NCBI GenBank assembly: GCA_009760885.1
Contig: CM019716.1
Coordinates: 2,175,501-2,239,500 of the forward strand
Length of the DNA stretch: 64,000 nucleotides
From: Achatina immaculata
Lineage: Eukaryota; Mollusca; Gastropoda; Stylommatophora; Achatinidae
Direction of reading: 5' to 3'
Below are positions 25,401 to 30,909 of the stretch, in pieces. The notes below the pieces were generated by a model. The model was not told where the DNA came from. It made no database searches and worked only from the letters and a program-made list of their open reading frames with translations. The position numbers were made by a program, and so were the translations under genes. The stretch's first letter is position 1. Each line of letters opens with the position of its first letter.

Positions 25401-28400
25401 TCTCCGGTAAGAAATAGTTCCTGCTGTGTACATCTTCAGTCATAAAAGCATGATAGAAACATATCCAGATGAGATGATTGGCTGTAGGAGATTACAGATG
25501 CAGAAATAATGACCGAACTATGACACAGGTTGCCTGAATACATTATAAGATCTTCTCATAATTCCTCTCAACCAAACATAGAATGCTAAAACTTGAGTAT
25601 AAGAAAACTAAATACTAATTTAGTTAAGCTGTTGCAAGTGAGGAAACAAAAGTTTATTTGAGTCATGAGTGAAATAAATGAGGTATGGACTGCTGAGGAT
25701 TACAGAGCTGCGTAGAATAAATCTACATAAATGACGTTTCTGATGCTGTGATCAGCAAGCAGAAAGGCATGAACCAGGTGACTTTTTTTTTTGTGTGCTA
25801 ATGTATTCATGCTTGGTGGCGGCCATTTTGGACATTTAAAATAAATCATACAAATATTGACTTGAGGCCAGTGACTTGGTGTTAGAGAGCTTTATGTCAT
25901 GCCACTGACATCAGCTAGGTGTTTATATATAAACTTTAACCTCCCCTTTACCGTGTATAAATTTTTATACAATATAAGATGTATCAAAAGTAACTTCTAT
26001 CTGGTATGATATTTTTTTAATGAATCCATTATGTTAATATAATAAATGAATCCCCCAAAACTTCTATTATTGAAGTAATTCTAACCTGTTTTGTGCCTAA
26101 AGGTAGAATTTTCTATTTTCTCTGTGTGTGAATTTTGGGACACCCTGTATACATATTTTTGAAAAATTCTGTGTATACATTTATTCATATACCCTGTGCT
26201 TCTTTAATATAATGTGACTGTTATGGGGTAGTCTGAGTCTTTAGTGTTGAATATCCATTACACTGATACATGTGCTTCTCAGGTTACAGAGAGCCCACAA
26301 ATAAATGCTCAAATTCTAAAAGAAGAAAAATGAAAATTAATTATAGTAATATTTTAGTATGAACATAGAAAGTATATAATGAACATGTCAGGATGTTGGT
26401 TTATGAACTTTATCCAAATATAGGAGCAAAAAAACAAATGAACGTGTAAATAACTCATAGAAATGACATTGTTACTGTTTTGACATTGTTACTGTTTTTG
26501 TCACAAAATTGCTGTAGTGCTTCTCAAATTATGTCATTTCATACACTTTGGTCTCCAGAACTGCCTATTAAAAGTCAGATTCTGCCATACCTGAGATACT
26601 TACTGTGTTATCAGAGATCTTATAGCAAACCTTTTGAGACATTGTGATAGTTGCAGAAACAAAAGAATCCACTTTATTATATAAAAGTAGTTGCAGTGAC
26701 ATTCACTGACCTAAACAACATAAACAGACTGATTGGATGGTTCGTTCTTGACCATTTTTTTTTTTTTTAATGGGAAATGAAAGCTGGCAAAAAATTTTCA
26801 GTTTTTTTTTGTATGATTATGTTAAGGTTTTATGGTTTTTATGATCTTAAACATGTTTTTGTTGTGTTATTTTTGATACATGCCACTTCAGTATATCCAG
26901 ACTCCAGTATATCCAGATACCATGTTTATATATGTATATAGTCTTTTATTTCTTGAAGGTAATTTGGAGCAGATGAATGTTACCTTTTTAAGGAGATAGC
27001 TGTGCAGCACTTTGCTGAGAACTCTCTGTGAGATTGTGTTAATTTATCACATTCCACCATTATTTTACAGAATTGAGCACATTAACAATAAACATGTTGC
27101 AGGATTCACCATCTTTGCACATCTGCCAGTGTTTCTCCAGTTTGACCTTCATGTCCTCCTCAAGTTTGTGTTACAAGATTTCTATCTTCTTTCTCCCCCT
27201 CTCTTCCCCTTCCCCTTTCAGATGATGGCAGAGTCCATGAGAATTTTATTTTTACCATTTTTTTTTCCCAGCTGCCATGGCTGATGAACAAATCTCCAGT
27301 AGATTCCTTAGAGATATTTAAATGTTTGTGATATTACACACCTGTATGCCATGACGTACTTAATTGCTGCGAAGGATGTGCAGATGTGTTATGGATGTTT
27401 GGTGGAAAGTTGAAAAGAAGATAATTTACTCGGTCTTAAATTATGAAATCCGCCCTTGAAAGCTGATAGCGGTCTGTGTTATTTCTCATGTTCCATGTGC
27501 AGTTATGTGAGAGAGGTTGGCTGTTGCTGCTGTTCAGTATTACTTGTCTTGTTCCATGAGAGAGGTTGGCTGTTCAGTAATAAATGTCTGCTCTCATCTT
27601 ATGAACAGAATGTCATGTGTTGGCCATCCAGGGTGCGGATGATGTTTGCTTCCAGGGCGTGCCGGAAATCTGTCATGATTGGCACAGCACTTAATAAACG
27701 TGAGATGAAGAAGGTGAGTTAGATGAATGAACCACTTTCACTATAACAAATATGAGATGAAGAAGGTGAGTTAGATGAATGAACCACTTTCACTATAACA
27801 AATATGAGATGAAGAAGGTGAGTTAGATAAATGAACCACCTTCACCGTAATGAGTATGAGATGAAATAAATAACATCATAATGTGGTATATTTTCTAAAT
27901 GTGTTGTTTTGTTTGCACTTAGGATCATGATAATGCAGTATATTAACAGTATGAAATGAGAGGATTAATGTTTGTTAAATGTCATTTTGTTTTGGTGCCA
28001 TTAATGGTTAACATTATATACAATAGCACTTGTCAATTTACGCTGTTAACAGTGAACATTAAAGGTAGTTTCAGCATTTTGTAATCTAGCACATATTTTC
28101 CCAGAAATTAAGTGAATGAGTTTTTGCTTGGTTATTAATAAATAATAAATTGATATACAGGCATACCTTGGAGACATTGGGAAATTCATTTCCAGACCAG
28201 TGTAGTAAAGTGAGCATCAACTCTTTTATTTGGAGTTTCTCAGTGCATATAAAAGCCTCAAATAATGATTACTCTGGTCTGTTAAGTGTACAGTAGGCCA
28301 GGTCTAAATAAGCAGTGTAGTGTTAAAAGTTTTCAGAAGTGCTTTATTGCTAAAAATAAATACAAATCTTCATCATCCTACCCTTGTGCCTTTGTCCTGT

Positions 28401-30885
28401 TGTTAACAGACCCAGTTTCAATATAATAACTGAAAAATGTTTTAAATATTGAGATAATTACCAGAATATGGTATGGAGATGTGAAACATGCAAATGAAGG
28501 GAGCAGAATGATGCCAGGTAACAAACCAATGTGGTGTTGCCACCATAAACCATTGAAAGAAGAAGATACATTCTGTACATAATAAACATGAATAATTTGA
28601 AAACAAAGCAGTAAGGTATGCCTGTATTGGTAATATTTGTATTTTTTAAAAACTTTTTTTCCAATTTGTAAAGAATATATTGACAGAAAATTGTGTGTTT
28701 AACTTCTTTCCAGCTTATATGTCATATGGGCCAGATTGAACAGCCATGGGTAAGTTGATGCTTATTTTTATATAGTGTTATTAAGTTTTATGCTTTTTTT
28801 TTCCACTGCCATGACTAATGAAACTGTAAACCACTACCATTTTGACTGTCCACTTTTTTCAAGACCGTTATCCATCTGGAGCTAAATATAAAATGTTACA
28901 CCGAAGAGCAAAGCAGCCAGGAAAACATCCTAGGTGCGAAATTCAACATTGACTGAATGGCAGTAATTCACAAGCAGTTTGATTCATAGTAGCACCAATT
29001 TTATCAAAGCTCCTGTGATACATGCAGGCCGTAATAGCAGTCATGCTTCTTCATACATCTCATAGCTGATGTCTTCTGTCAATTCATATGATTTCATTAT
29101 GATAGATTTTCTCTGCTACCTTAATTTCTTGGCTCTGTTCACATTTATCTTCATCTGTGGGAGCATGTGTTGAGTGATGCCACATTTGACAGGGCTAGCA
29201 AACCAAAATCTTGTCCCACTTCTTTCTTGGTGCTCCCAGTAACAGGCTTAAACTTCAGTGAGGGCAGGGGTTGCTGTGGTCCTTATGACAGTAGAGTCTG
29301 CTGAAGAAAACATTACACTTTGTCTTCAAATCTCCCCTTCTGTTTACTGATGTTTTCAAATCTCCCCTTCTGTTTACTGATGTTTTCAAATCTCCCCTTC
29401 TGTTTACTGATGTTTTCAAATCTCCCCTTCTGTTTATTGATGTTTTCAATTCTCCCCTTCTTTTTACTGATGTTTTCAAATCTCTTCTTCTTTTTACTGA
29501 TATTTTCAAATCTCCCCTTCTGTTTACTGATGTTTTCAATTCTCCCCTTCTGTTTACTGATGTTTTCAATTCTCCCCTTCTTTTTACTGATGTTTTCAAA
29601 TCTCCCCTTCTTTTTACTGATGCTTTCAATTCTCCCCTTCTTTTTACAGATATTTTCAATTCTCCCCTTCTTTTTACTGATGTTTTCAATTCTTCCCTTC
29701 TTTTTACTGATGTTCTCAATTCTCCCCTTCGTTTTTACTGATGTTTTCAATTCTTCCCCCACCTCCTTTTCTGTTTACATGGTCAGTGAGTTTTTGGGGG
29801 GGTTTTTTATGGTTTTAGTTTTAAAATATTTCTTGACTGTTTTTTTTTTAATTCTTGAACTGTCATCTTAGCGGCCATATCTGTTCTTAACATTCTTCAA
29901 CATCTCTATTGTCTCCTATAAATTTGTAATGGTGCTAAACACATTATACACAACAACTGCAAGCATCAGTGGATGGACAGCTGGGCCAATAATCCAACTG
30001 GAAGATCCCTATATACACTCTGCCAAAGCCTAACCCCGGAGACCACATCAACAGCTTATGTCTTAGAGACCAATGCACAATTTTCAGGTTGAGAACAGGA
30101 CACATTACCATCAATAAGCACTTATACAAAGTGACTGCTGACCACACACCATACTCCATGCACTGCAACAGACAAGAAACTGTTAAACACCATCTGCTGG
30201 ACTGCAGTGCATTTGAATGACCTTTGGAACAACCTGATACCACCATACTCCTCAATCACCAACATTCTGTATGGAGGTGTAGAACAGCTGAAGAGGACCT
30301 GTACGTTTCATTATCTGACACAAGGGGGAAAAAGAGTGAAAACTCGTAAACCTGGGAATCGGAAAAGTGCCCATATTTTCCTTGACCTGTCAGCACACTA
30401 GAGTGATGTAGTCAGCATCATGTCAGGCTGCCTTTCCGTCCCCAACTCTAGAAGTCAGGTACCCATTTCTACAGCTGGGTGGCTGGAGTGCCTCCGGTTG
30501 GATTCGAACCCCCAGCCTTTGCCATGAGAGACTAATGCACCAACCAGTTCGCCACCCAGACGCCTGGTGAATGTTGCTCGATTCTTAATCTCTTTTGATA
30601 TCATTAAATCTGTTTAGCTGTCTTCAGGTTTCCTATTTGCTTCATCAACTTCATGAATGTACAGTTGGAAATACAAACAAACAGTTAGAAGCTCCATCAG
30701 TGTTTTAGCTTGCATCTAATTCTTGAGATTTGTACTCTGCATCTCATCAGTGCAGTGATGAGAAAAGGAAATAAGTTTTAATTATTAATTTTTGTCTTTC
30801 CTGTTTTTAGAACTGTCCACATGGTCGCCCAACAATGAGACACCTGTTCAACATGGACATGCTGCCATCAACGGATGTGTTGTAG
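1325..30885 (+). CDS. PMS2: PMS2, mismatch repair endonuclease subunit (5' partial, 19 exons)
   Basis: PMS2 pairs with MLH1 to form MutL-alpha, the nuclear endonuclease that nicks the error-containing strand in mismatch repair. Exons: 1325-1403, 3374-3471, 4902-5001, 7585-7669, 9109-9188, 10223-10298, 12513-12577, 13512-13632, 14754-15430, 16366-16450, 17697-17796, 18020-18056, 20487-20617, 22290-22390, 24787-24855, 25369-25406, 27609-27713, 28714-28749, 30811-30885. They join in one frame for about 718 residues ending in TAG. Visible motifs are RSSTDRQF and NVTPDKRQ (transducer domain), [25 protein letters not shown] (metal site, DQHAxxExxxxE), [12 protein letters not shown] and CPHGRPTM, which together separate PMS2 from MLH1 and PMS1. 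The N-terminal ATPase exons are outside the window. Frame arithmetic needs exactly one copy of the 37-bp exon. The exon 8-9 linker is poorly conserved, as is usual for the family. Confidence 0.95.
1514..1915. repeat. 67-bp minisatellite, six units
   Basis: Units begin GGTTCTCAAGCTAAGGC and differ by only a few bases, about 110 bases after the donor of the first PMS2 exon. Confidence 0.92.
2440..2965 (-). mobile_element. RNase H-type LINE 3' fragment, decayed
   Basis: On the minus strand, frame pieces carry [19 protein letters not shown], the C-terminal zinc-like motif of RNase H-bearing non-LTR retrotransposons. The reading frame is broken by shifts. The 3' end is a GAA-rich tail at about 2443, the same type of tail as at 11461 and 51003. 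Confidence 0.7.
3374..3471 (+). CDS. PMS2: PMS2 exon 2 of window
   Basis: A poly-T tract and CAG precede the exon and GTATGT follows. It encodes LQSLLEF through KRPAISF, aligned with LQSLIPF in the human protein. The length of 98 bp equals human PMS2 exon 7. It starts in phase 0 and ends two bases into a codon. Confidence 0.93.
3622..4254. repeat. 18-20-bp minisatellite, about 33 units
   Basis: Consensus close to TTCTCAGAGGAGATGCCTG with variants (CTTAGAG, TAAGAGG). It fills most of the intron between PMS2 exons 2 and 3 of the window. Confidence 0.92.
4902..5001 (+). CDS. PMS2: PMS2 exon 3 of window
   Basis: Long T tract, CAG acceptor, GTGAGG donor. It encodes [11 protein letters not shown], then [18 protein letters not shown], the highly conserved transducer-domain signature shared by MutL proteins. 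At 100 bp it has the length of human exon 8 and ends on a codon boundary. Confidence 0.96.
5105..5245 (+). mobile_element. LINE reverse transcriptase C-terminal remnant
   Basis: Reads [20 protein letters not shown] and then QVRWLGHV, the pattern found near the end of RTE/CR1-like LINE ORFs (R.LRI....RRD.IRN ... WLGHV). It runs directly into the 61-bp minisatellite, whose unit starts inside the QVRWLGHV codons. Confidence 0.55.
5217..5400. repeat. 61-bp minisatellite, left part
   Basis: Units AGTCAGATGGCCTGGCCATG... ending AAAACACTCATA. The array is interrupted by a LINE insertion and continues at 6466-6784, so together it has about eight units. Confidence 0.92.
5390..6476 (-). mobile_element. 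5'-truncated RNase H-type LINE with target-site duplication
   Basis: The 11-base AAAACACTCAT occurs at 5390-5400 and 6466-6476, flanking the element (about 5401-6465) inserted in the minisatellite. Its 3' end, at the left, is a GAA-repeat tail. Only the C-terminal part of the polyprotein is present, so the copy cannot be autonomous. Confidence 0.85.
5429..6472 (-). CDS. LINE polyprotein C-terminus with RNase H domain (truncated)
   Basis: A 347-codon open frame. After about 90 residues from the reverse-transcriptase C-terminal region comes an RNase H fold: YTDGSA (D100), FDAEVRA (E140), [11 protein letters not shown] (D166) and [17 protein letters not shown] (D213), so all four acidic residues are in place. 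It is followed by [19 protein letters not shown] and a C289-x-C291...H300...C305 zinc-like motif typical of I/Jockey-related non-LTR elements. The frame is intact, suggesting recent insertion, but the endonuclease and most of the reverse transcriptase are missing. The apparent Met start is simply where the truncation opens and is not expected to be used. Confidence 0.85.
   Translation of the reverse strand: MFFERFNNLALGRLKRSSFIHQAKRMRKLIPDLPTVVAPLSSVPEHTPWKEADYTQITIQTEVKGVQNGEMQSSLVRSTATLSVLDDKYPCDTWIRVYTDGSAHNAIKNGGAGAYIEYPNNTIDKISIPTGKYCNNFDAEVRAIIAAVEKLSDSRTDTCPVVILTDARSVLEALQCNKLPDLKDALSKIGLQHGVTLQWIPSHCGIPGNEKADQLAKEGTEMEQPDIPITYNQKKSMIKTYRKPQTPPHDDYHMLNRKEQVTIFRLRTGHSRLRSHMYTKFKVGTTNLCTCAQVPQTVEHILQNCINYETLRNNYWPSETTKEDKLYGSIHELQKTVKFIQETGLQI
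6466..6784. repeat. 61-bp minisatellite, right part
   Basis: Five units continuing the array of 5217-5400 beyond the LINE insertion. The units are almost identical to each other. Confidence 0.92.
7090..7265 (-). mobile_element. Degenerate tRNA-headed SINE
   Basis: On the minus strand the segment ending GCAAAGTGGTTAGCGAACC resembles a tRNA A-box region, with a worn B box further on. It resembles the better-preserved SINEs at 17345 and 30330. Confidence 0.45.
7585..7669 (+). CDS. PMS2: PMS2 exon 4 of window
   Basis: TTTCAG acceptor, GTTGGT donor, 85 bp as in human exon 9. It encodes [20 protein letters not shown], matching the conserved LVNEVYHMYNRHQYPFV segment. It ends one base into a codon completed as Asp in the next exon. 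Confidence 0.96.
8195..8838. repeat. 28-bp minisatellite, about 23 units
   Basis: Unit CTCCCCATATATTCTTTCCA plus CACCCAAA. Since the unit has no stop in several frames, it produces open frames of 130-260 codons on both strands. It sits in the intron before PMS2 exon 5. Confidence 0.93.
9109..9188 (+). CDS. PMS2: PMS2 exon 5 of window
   Basis: CTTCAG acceptor. It encodes [20 protein letters not shown], carrying NVTPDKRQ, whose lysine reaches into the ATP site in MutL proteins. It ends on a codon boundary. Together with the next exon (80 + 76 bp) it equals the single 156-bp human exon 10, so an intron splits this region here. Confidence 0.95.
10223..10298 (+). CDS. PMS2: PMS2 exon 6 of window
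   Basis: GCAG acceptor, GTGAGT donor, 76 bp. It begins [18 protein letters not shown], aligned with TSLIGMFDSDVNKLNV at the end of the N-terminal domain, and ends one base into a codon. After this exon the protein enters the poorly conserved linker. Confidence 0.93.
10615..10740 (+). mobile_element. Possible LINE 3' remnant
   Basis: Short stretch reading [16 protein letters not shown], reminiscent of the Arg-rich GRP..RW tail of RTE-like ORFs. Weak evidence. Confidence 0.25.
10803..11000. repeat. About 100-bp tandem repeat, 2.3 units
   Basis: Repeated blocks CATTTCATGACAGCA..., then GATAAAGTGACAGCATGTTA and TTAGACTGGAGAGATATG. Confidence 0.8.
11050..11460 (-). mobile_element. LINE C-terminal fragment, decayed
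   Basis: Minus-strand pieces read [29 protein letters not shown] and [17 protein letters not shown], the order found at the end of RTE-like endonuclease-reverse transcriptase ORFs. Several stops interrupt it. A different LINE 3' fragment abuts it at 11461. Confidence 0.65.
11461..11950 (-). mobile_element. RNase H-type LINE 3' fragment, decayed
   Basis: Clearly the same family as 2440-2965, with matching blocks such as GCCTCAGGTCTGCATGG and TTTTCGCCTCTTGGTAGTTT, and the same GAA-rich 3' tail at its left edge. Confidence 0.7.
12178..12265 (-). mobile_element. LINE 3' terminal fragment
   Basis: Shares CACATAGGGCTCGCATGG and flanks with the better copies at 13193 (plus strand) and 33395 (minus strand), which read as the ALCDV.RHGKD end of an RTE-like ORF. 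Confidence 0.5.
12513..12577 (+). CDS. PMS2: PMS2 linker exon 7
   Basis: TGTAG acceptor, GTAAGT donor, 65 bp, phases matching both neighbours. It encodes a low-conservation linker segment containing [16 protein letters not shown]. It is assigned by frame, splice sites and position rather than by similarity. Confidence 0.7.
13106..13505. repeat. 28-bp minisatellite, about 13 units, interrupted
   Basis: Consensus GTGATTTGATTGATGTAATT then ATCGTGTT. It is interrupted at 13193-13262 by a LINE 3' end. The array runs to within about seven bases of the PMS2 exon 8 acceptor and supplies its upstream sequence. Confidence 0.9.
13193..13262 (+). mobile_element. LINE 3' end with ATAAG-repeat tail, inside minisatellite
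   Basis: Reads as ...LRALCDV, stop, RHGKDIR and ends in AAGATAAGATAAGAT, a simple-repeat tail. It matches minus-strand copies at 12178 and 33395. It splits the 28-bp array, so insertion followed or accompanied the growth of the array. Confidence 0.55.
13512..13632 (+). CDS. PMS2: PMS2 linker exon 8
   Basis: TGTCAG acceptor, GTAAGG donor, 121 bp. It encodes a Ser-rich stretch with [14 protein letters not shown], a basic patch of the linker. A 28-bp minisatellite ends about seven bases before this acceptor. Assigned by phase and splice sites. Confidence 0.75.
13912..14256. repeat. 14-bp minisatellite, about 24 units
   Basis: Consensus CTACCAACACTRTG, with R for purine. It yields three overlapping plus-strand open frames of 120-170 codons that are repeat artefacts. 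Confidence 0.92.
14295..14620 (+). mobile_element. LINE reverse transcriptase C-terminal remnant
   Basis: Reads [20 protein letters not shown] then [12 protein letters not shown], with later frame-shifted pieces, comparable to the end of RTE/CR1-like ORFs. Decayed. Confidence 0.5.
14754..15430 (+). CDS. PMS2: PMS2 large linker exon 9
   Basis: TTTCAG acceptor, GTGAGT donor, 677 bp, open throughout in the required frame. It encodes about 225 Ser/Thr/Asp-rich residues of disordered linker, matching the position of the single large linker exon of vertebrate PMS2. Near its start is RGSITQFF (14816-14839), resembling a PCNA-interacting box without the leading Gln. An acidic DGDDDN-like run and many Cys/His follow; no other domain was recognised. 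Confidence 0.85.
15431..16365. other. PMS2 intron, nothing recognised
   Basis: Intron between the large linker exon and exon 10. AT-rich unique-looking sequence; no element or motif identified. Confidence 0.6.
16366..16450 (+). CDS. PMS2: PMS2 exon 10 of window
   Basis: ACACAG acceptor, GTAAGC donor, 85 bp. It encodes [20 protein letters not shown] followed by LRKKMLSN, aligned with the VVPLDFSMSSLAKRIKQL segment just before the C-terminal domain. It ends one base into a codon. Confidence 0.88.
16451..17340. other. PMS2 intron, nothing recognised
   Basis: Short open frames on both strands lack family resemblance. A SINE begins at its right end. Confidence 0.5.
17345..17600 (+). mobile_element. 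tRNA-headed SINE, plus strand
   Basis: A-box-like ACGAAGTGGTTAGTGCAC and B-box GGGTTCAAATCC lie 35-40 bases apart, followed by a conserved body (CAGCTGTAGAAATG, then GACAGGTCAAGGAAAATATG). It is the same family as the minus-strand copies at 30330 and 30960. It sits just upstream of PMS2 exon 11. Confidence 0.8.
17697..17796 (+). CDS. PMS2: PMS2 exon 11, start of endonuclease domain
   Basis: TTTCAG acceptor, GTTAGA donor, 100 bp. It encodes [14 protein letters not shown] and then AEDELQKEI, matching YRKFRAKICPGEN and AEDELRKEI of human PMS2. It ends two bases into a codon (AG), which the 37-bp exon completes as Ser. Confidence 0.96.
18020..18056 (+). CDS. PMS2: PMS2 37-bp exon 12, first copy
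   Basis: TTTCAG acceptor, GTATGA donor. It encodes [13 protein letters not shown], aligned with SKTMFAEMEIIGQ. This copy or its identical twin at 19164-19200 is required for frame. It ends on a codon boundary and leads into FNLGFI in the next exon. Confidence 0.9.
18725..19056 (+). mobile_element. Family A interspersed element (in duplication copy 1)
   Basis: Contains GGTGGTGGAGTCTGCT, CATTGCACACTCCC, GACTGAAAAAAATGGCCACC and CACCAGCTCCCAGTTCC in the same order as the other family A copies. The second duplication copy carries it at about 19880-20207. Confidence 0.7.
19123..20207 (+). repeat. 1.1-kb tandem duplication, copy 2 (contains exon 12 twin)
   Basis: Same order and content as 17978-19056 with scattered substitutions and small indels, while the exon itself is identical. 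The copies are separated by about 65 unrelated bases. Confidence 0.9.
19164..19200 (+). CDS. PMS2: PMS2 37-bp exon 12, duplicated second copy
   Basis: This is base-for-base identical to 18020-18056, with its own TTTCAG acceptor and GTATGA donor, inside a roughly 1.1-kb tandem duplication. It can replace the first copy but cannot follow it: after the first copy the frame is at a codon boundary and this exon opens with TAA. It is therefore either a mutually exclusive exon or is normally skipped. Confidence 0.8.
20208..20300 (+). mobile_element. SINE 3' body fragment
   Basis: Carries TGTTGACACGTCAAGGAAAA, matching the SINE tail seen at 17345. It directly follows the second duplication copy. Confidence 0.5.
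20487..20617 (+). CDS. PMS2: PMS2 exon 13, endonuclease metal-site exon
   Basis: TTTTAAG acceptor, GTGAGT donor, 131 bp. It encodes [10 protein letters not shown] and [18 protein letters not shown], containing DQHAxxExxxxE, the metal-binding motif of the MutL endonuclease active site. All motif residues are intact. It ends two bases into a codon. Confidence 0.97.
20970..21600. repeat. 25-27-bp minisatellite, about 24 units
   Basis: Consensus AGAGCAATTATAAAGAATAT then AGTGAC, degenerating at the right end. It is in the intron between PMS2 exons 13 and 14. Confidence 0.92.
21721..22310 (+). repeat. 34-bp minisatellite carrying the exon 14 acceptor, 18 units
   Basis: Unit TCTCCAGAATCTTGAACTGA plus CTTTCCATCTCTAG. 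The last unit contains the true TAG acceptor (22289) and the first 21 bases of PMS2 exon 14 with two changes. About 17 upstream units keep an acceptor-like TAG, and a full unit read in the PMS2 frame meets that TAG as a stop codon. Confidence 0.92.
22290..22390 (+). CDS. PMS2: PMS2 exon 14
   Basis: The 101-bp length equals human exon 13. It encodes [20 protein letters not shown] and then KKNGFDFLI, matching PQTLNLTAVNE and RKNGFDFVI. The acceptor is CTCTAG at 22289; the start is fixed by phase, since a later AG would read into a stop. The acceptor and the first 21 exon bases are the last unit of the 34-bp array upstream. Confidence 0.95.
22640..22990 (+). mobile_element. Family A interspersed element, plus strand
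   Basis: Near-complete copy: ATCAGCGACCCATAACTGAC, GGTACCCCCCAGTAACAGGC, CATGGTGGTGGAGTCTGCT, CATTGCACACCCCC, then GACTGAAAAAGGAGCCGCC. It contains no coding capacity and no clear tRNA promoter, so it may be a MITE or a non-tRNA SINE. Confidence 0.7.
23090..23360 (+). pseudogene. mariner/Tc1-like transposase fragment
   Basis: One frame reads LQQNGAPPH, stop, DLVVCQLL and then [20 protein letters not shown] and ITPL, matching the FQQDGAPPH ... FP..WIGRGGP..WPPRSPDLTPLDFF region of DDE transposases of the mariner/Tc1 superfamily. Two or more stops show that it is dead. Flanking inverted repeats were not found. Confidence 0.65.
23690..23770 (-). mobile_element. SINE body fragment, minus strand
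   Basis: GATGTGGTCAGTATCACGCC and CTCTAGTACCCATTT match the body of the SINE copies at 30330 and 62296. Confidence 0.5.
23835..24300 (-). mobile_element. RTE-like LINE ORF C-terminus, decayed
   Basis: Minus-strand translation carries [58 protein letters not shown] and [16 protein letters not shown], the classic end of RTE-like reverse transcriptases. Related fragments are at 37905, 46560 and 57325. Confidence 0.75.
24300..24400. repeat. TA/TATG simple repeat
   Basis: Alternating TATATA and TATGTG runs at the edge of the LINE fragment. Confidence 0.8.
24787..24855 (+). CDS. PMS2: PMS2 exon 15
   Basis: CTTCAG acceptor, GTATGT donor, 69 bp. It encodes [18 protein letters not shown], aligned with RAKLISLPTSKNWTFGPQD. 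It ends one base into a codon. Confidence 0.95.
25369..25406 (+). CDS. PMS2: PMS2 exon 16
   Basis: TTTCAG acceptor, GTAAGA donor, 38 bp. It encodes [13 protein letters not shown], matching DVDELIFMLSDSP, and ends on a codon boundary. This microexon is part of one larger exon in vertebrates. Confidence 0.95.
25407..27608. other. PMS2 intron, no gene recognised
   Basis: AT-rich. At 26137-26147 the sequence GGGACACCCTG, inverse of CAGGGTGTCCC at 33849-33859, resembles ends of mariner-like elements. No transposase or other gene was seen. Confidence 0.5.
27609..27713 (+). CDS. PMS2: PMS2 exon 17, ACR motif
   Basis: AACAG acceptor, GTGAGT donor, 105 bp. It encodes [20 protein letters not shown] and then [13 protein letters not shown]. 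The ACR cysteine region is one of the metal-binding motifs of the C-terminal endonuclease domain. The last 12 bases and the donor are repeated twice more downstream as a 52-bp unit. Confidence 0.96.
27702..27870 (+). repeat. 52-bp repeat carrying the exon 17 donor, three units plus remnant
   Basis: Unit begins GAGATGAAGAAGGTGAGTTA: the last 12 bases of PMS2 exon 17 plus its donor and intron. Donor copies are at 27714, 27766 and 27818; a fourth unit at 27858 has lost the donor. Confidence 0.93.
28714..28749 (+). CDS. PMS2: PMS2 exon 18
   Basis: TTTCCAG acceptor, GTAAGT donor, 36 bp. It encodes [12 protein letters not shown], aligned with LITHMGEMDHPW. It ends on a codon boundary before the terminal exon. 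Confidence 0.95.
29205..29320 (+). mobile_element. Family A fragment
   Basis: CTTGTCCCACTTCT, CCCAGTAACAGGC, GTAGAGTCTGCTGAAGAAA and the following CATTACAC match the family A core, directly next to a minisatellite. Confidence 0.6.
29320..29755. repeat. 30-bp minisatellite, about 14 units
   Basis: Consensus TCTCCCCTTCTGTTTACTGA then TGTTTTCAAA. Because 30 is a multiple of three it yields repeat-peptide open frames on both strands (up to 183 codons); none is supported as a gene. Confidence 0.93.
29945..30225 (+). mobile_element. LINE C-terminal fragment, frame-shifted
   Basis: Pieces read [18 protein letters not shown] and, in another frame, [19 protein letters not shown], then [16 protein letters not shown], the same IFRLRTGH and Cys/His tail architecture as the LINE at 5401-6465 but from another family. 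Confidence 0.6.
30330..30565 (-). mobile_element. tRNA-headed SINE, minus strand
   Basis: Read on the minus strand: GGGTGGCGAACTGGTTGGTG (A box), GGGGGTTCGAATCC (B box at about 30500-30513), body CAGCTGTAGAAATGGGTACC and tail GACCTGTCAG region. It belongs to the family seen at 17345. The tandem duplication carries a second copy at about 30960-31190. Confidence 0.85.
30811..30885 (+). CDS. PMS2: PMS2 terminal exon 19, first copy
   Basis: TTTTTAG acceptor. It encodes [20 protein letters not shown] then TDVL and [11 protein letters not shown] is the C-terminal metal-binding motif of PMS2 and the position of the end is normal for the family. An identical exon lies 624 bp downstream. No AATAAA was seen between the two copies. 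Confidence 0.93.
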   Translation, partial: NCPHGRPTMRHLFNMDMLPSTDVL

Positions 30886-30909
30886 ATTTGGCTATATCAC
30901 AAAGATTTT

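Larger units (their letters stand above)
30288..30909 (+). repeat. About 624-bp tandem duplication, copy A (PMS2 terminal exon)
   Basis: Begins CTGAAGAGGACCTGTACGTT and contains a minus-strand SINE, the last part of the intron and PMS2 terminal exon copy 1. Confidence 0.92.

Noticed and set aside
29255..29871. Frames of 150-183 codons, one hydrophobic (plus), others basic (minus)
   Set aside because: Translation of a 30-bp minisatellite in PMS2's last large intron; no start context or family.
30480..30560. Possible functional tRNA gene from A and B boxes
   Set aside because: No cloverleaf with paired acceptor ends; the conserved downstream body and multiple copies identify a SINE.
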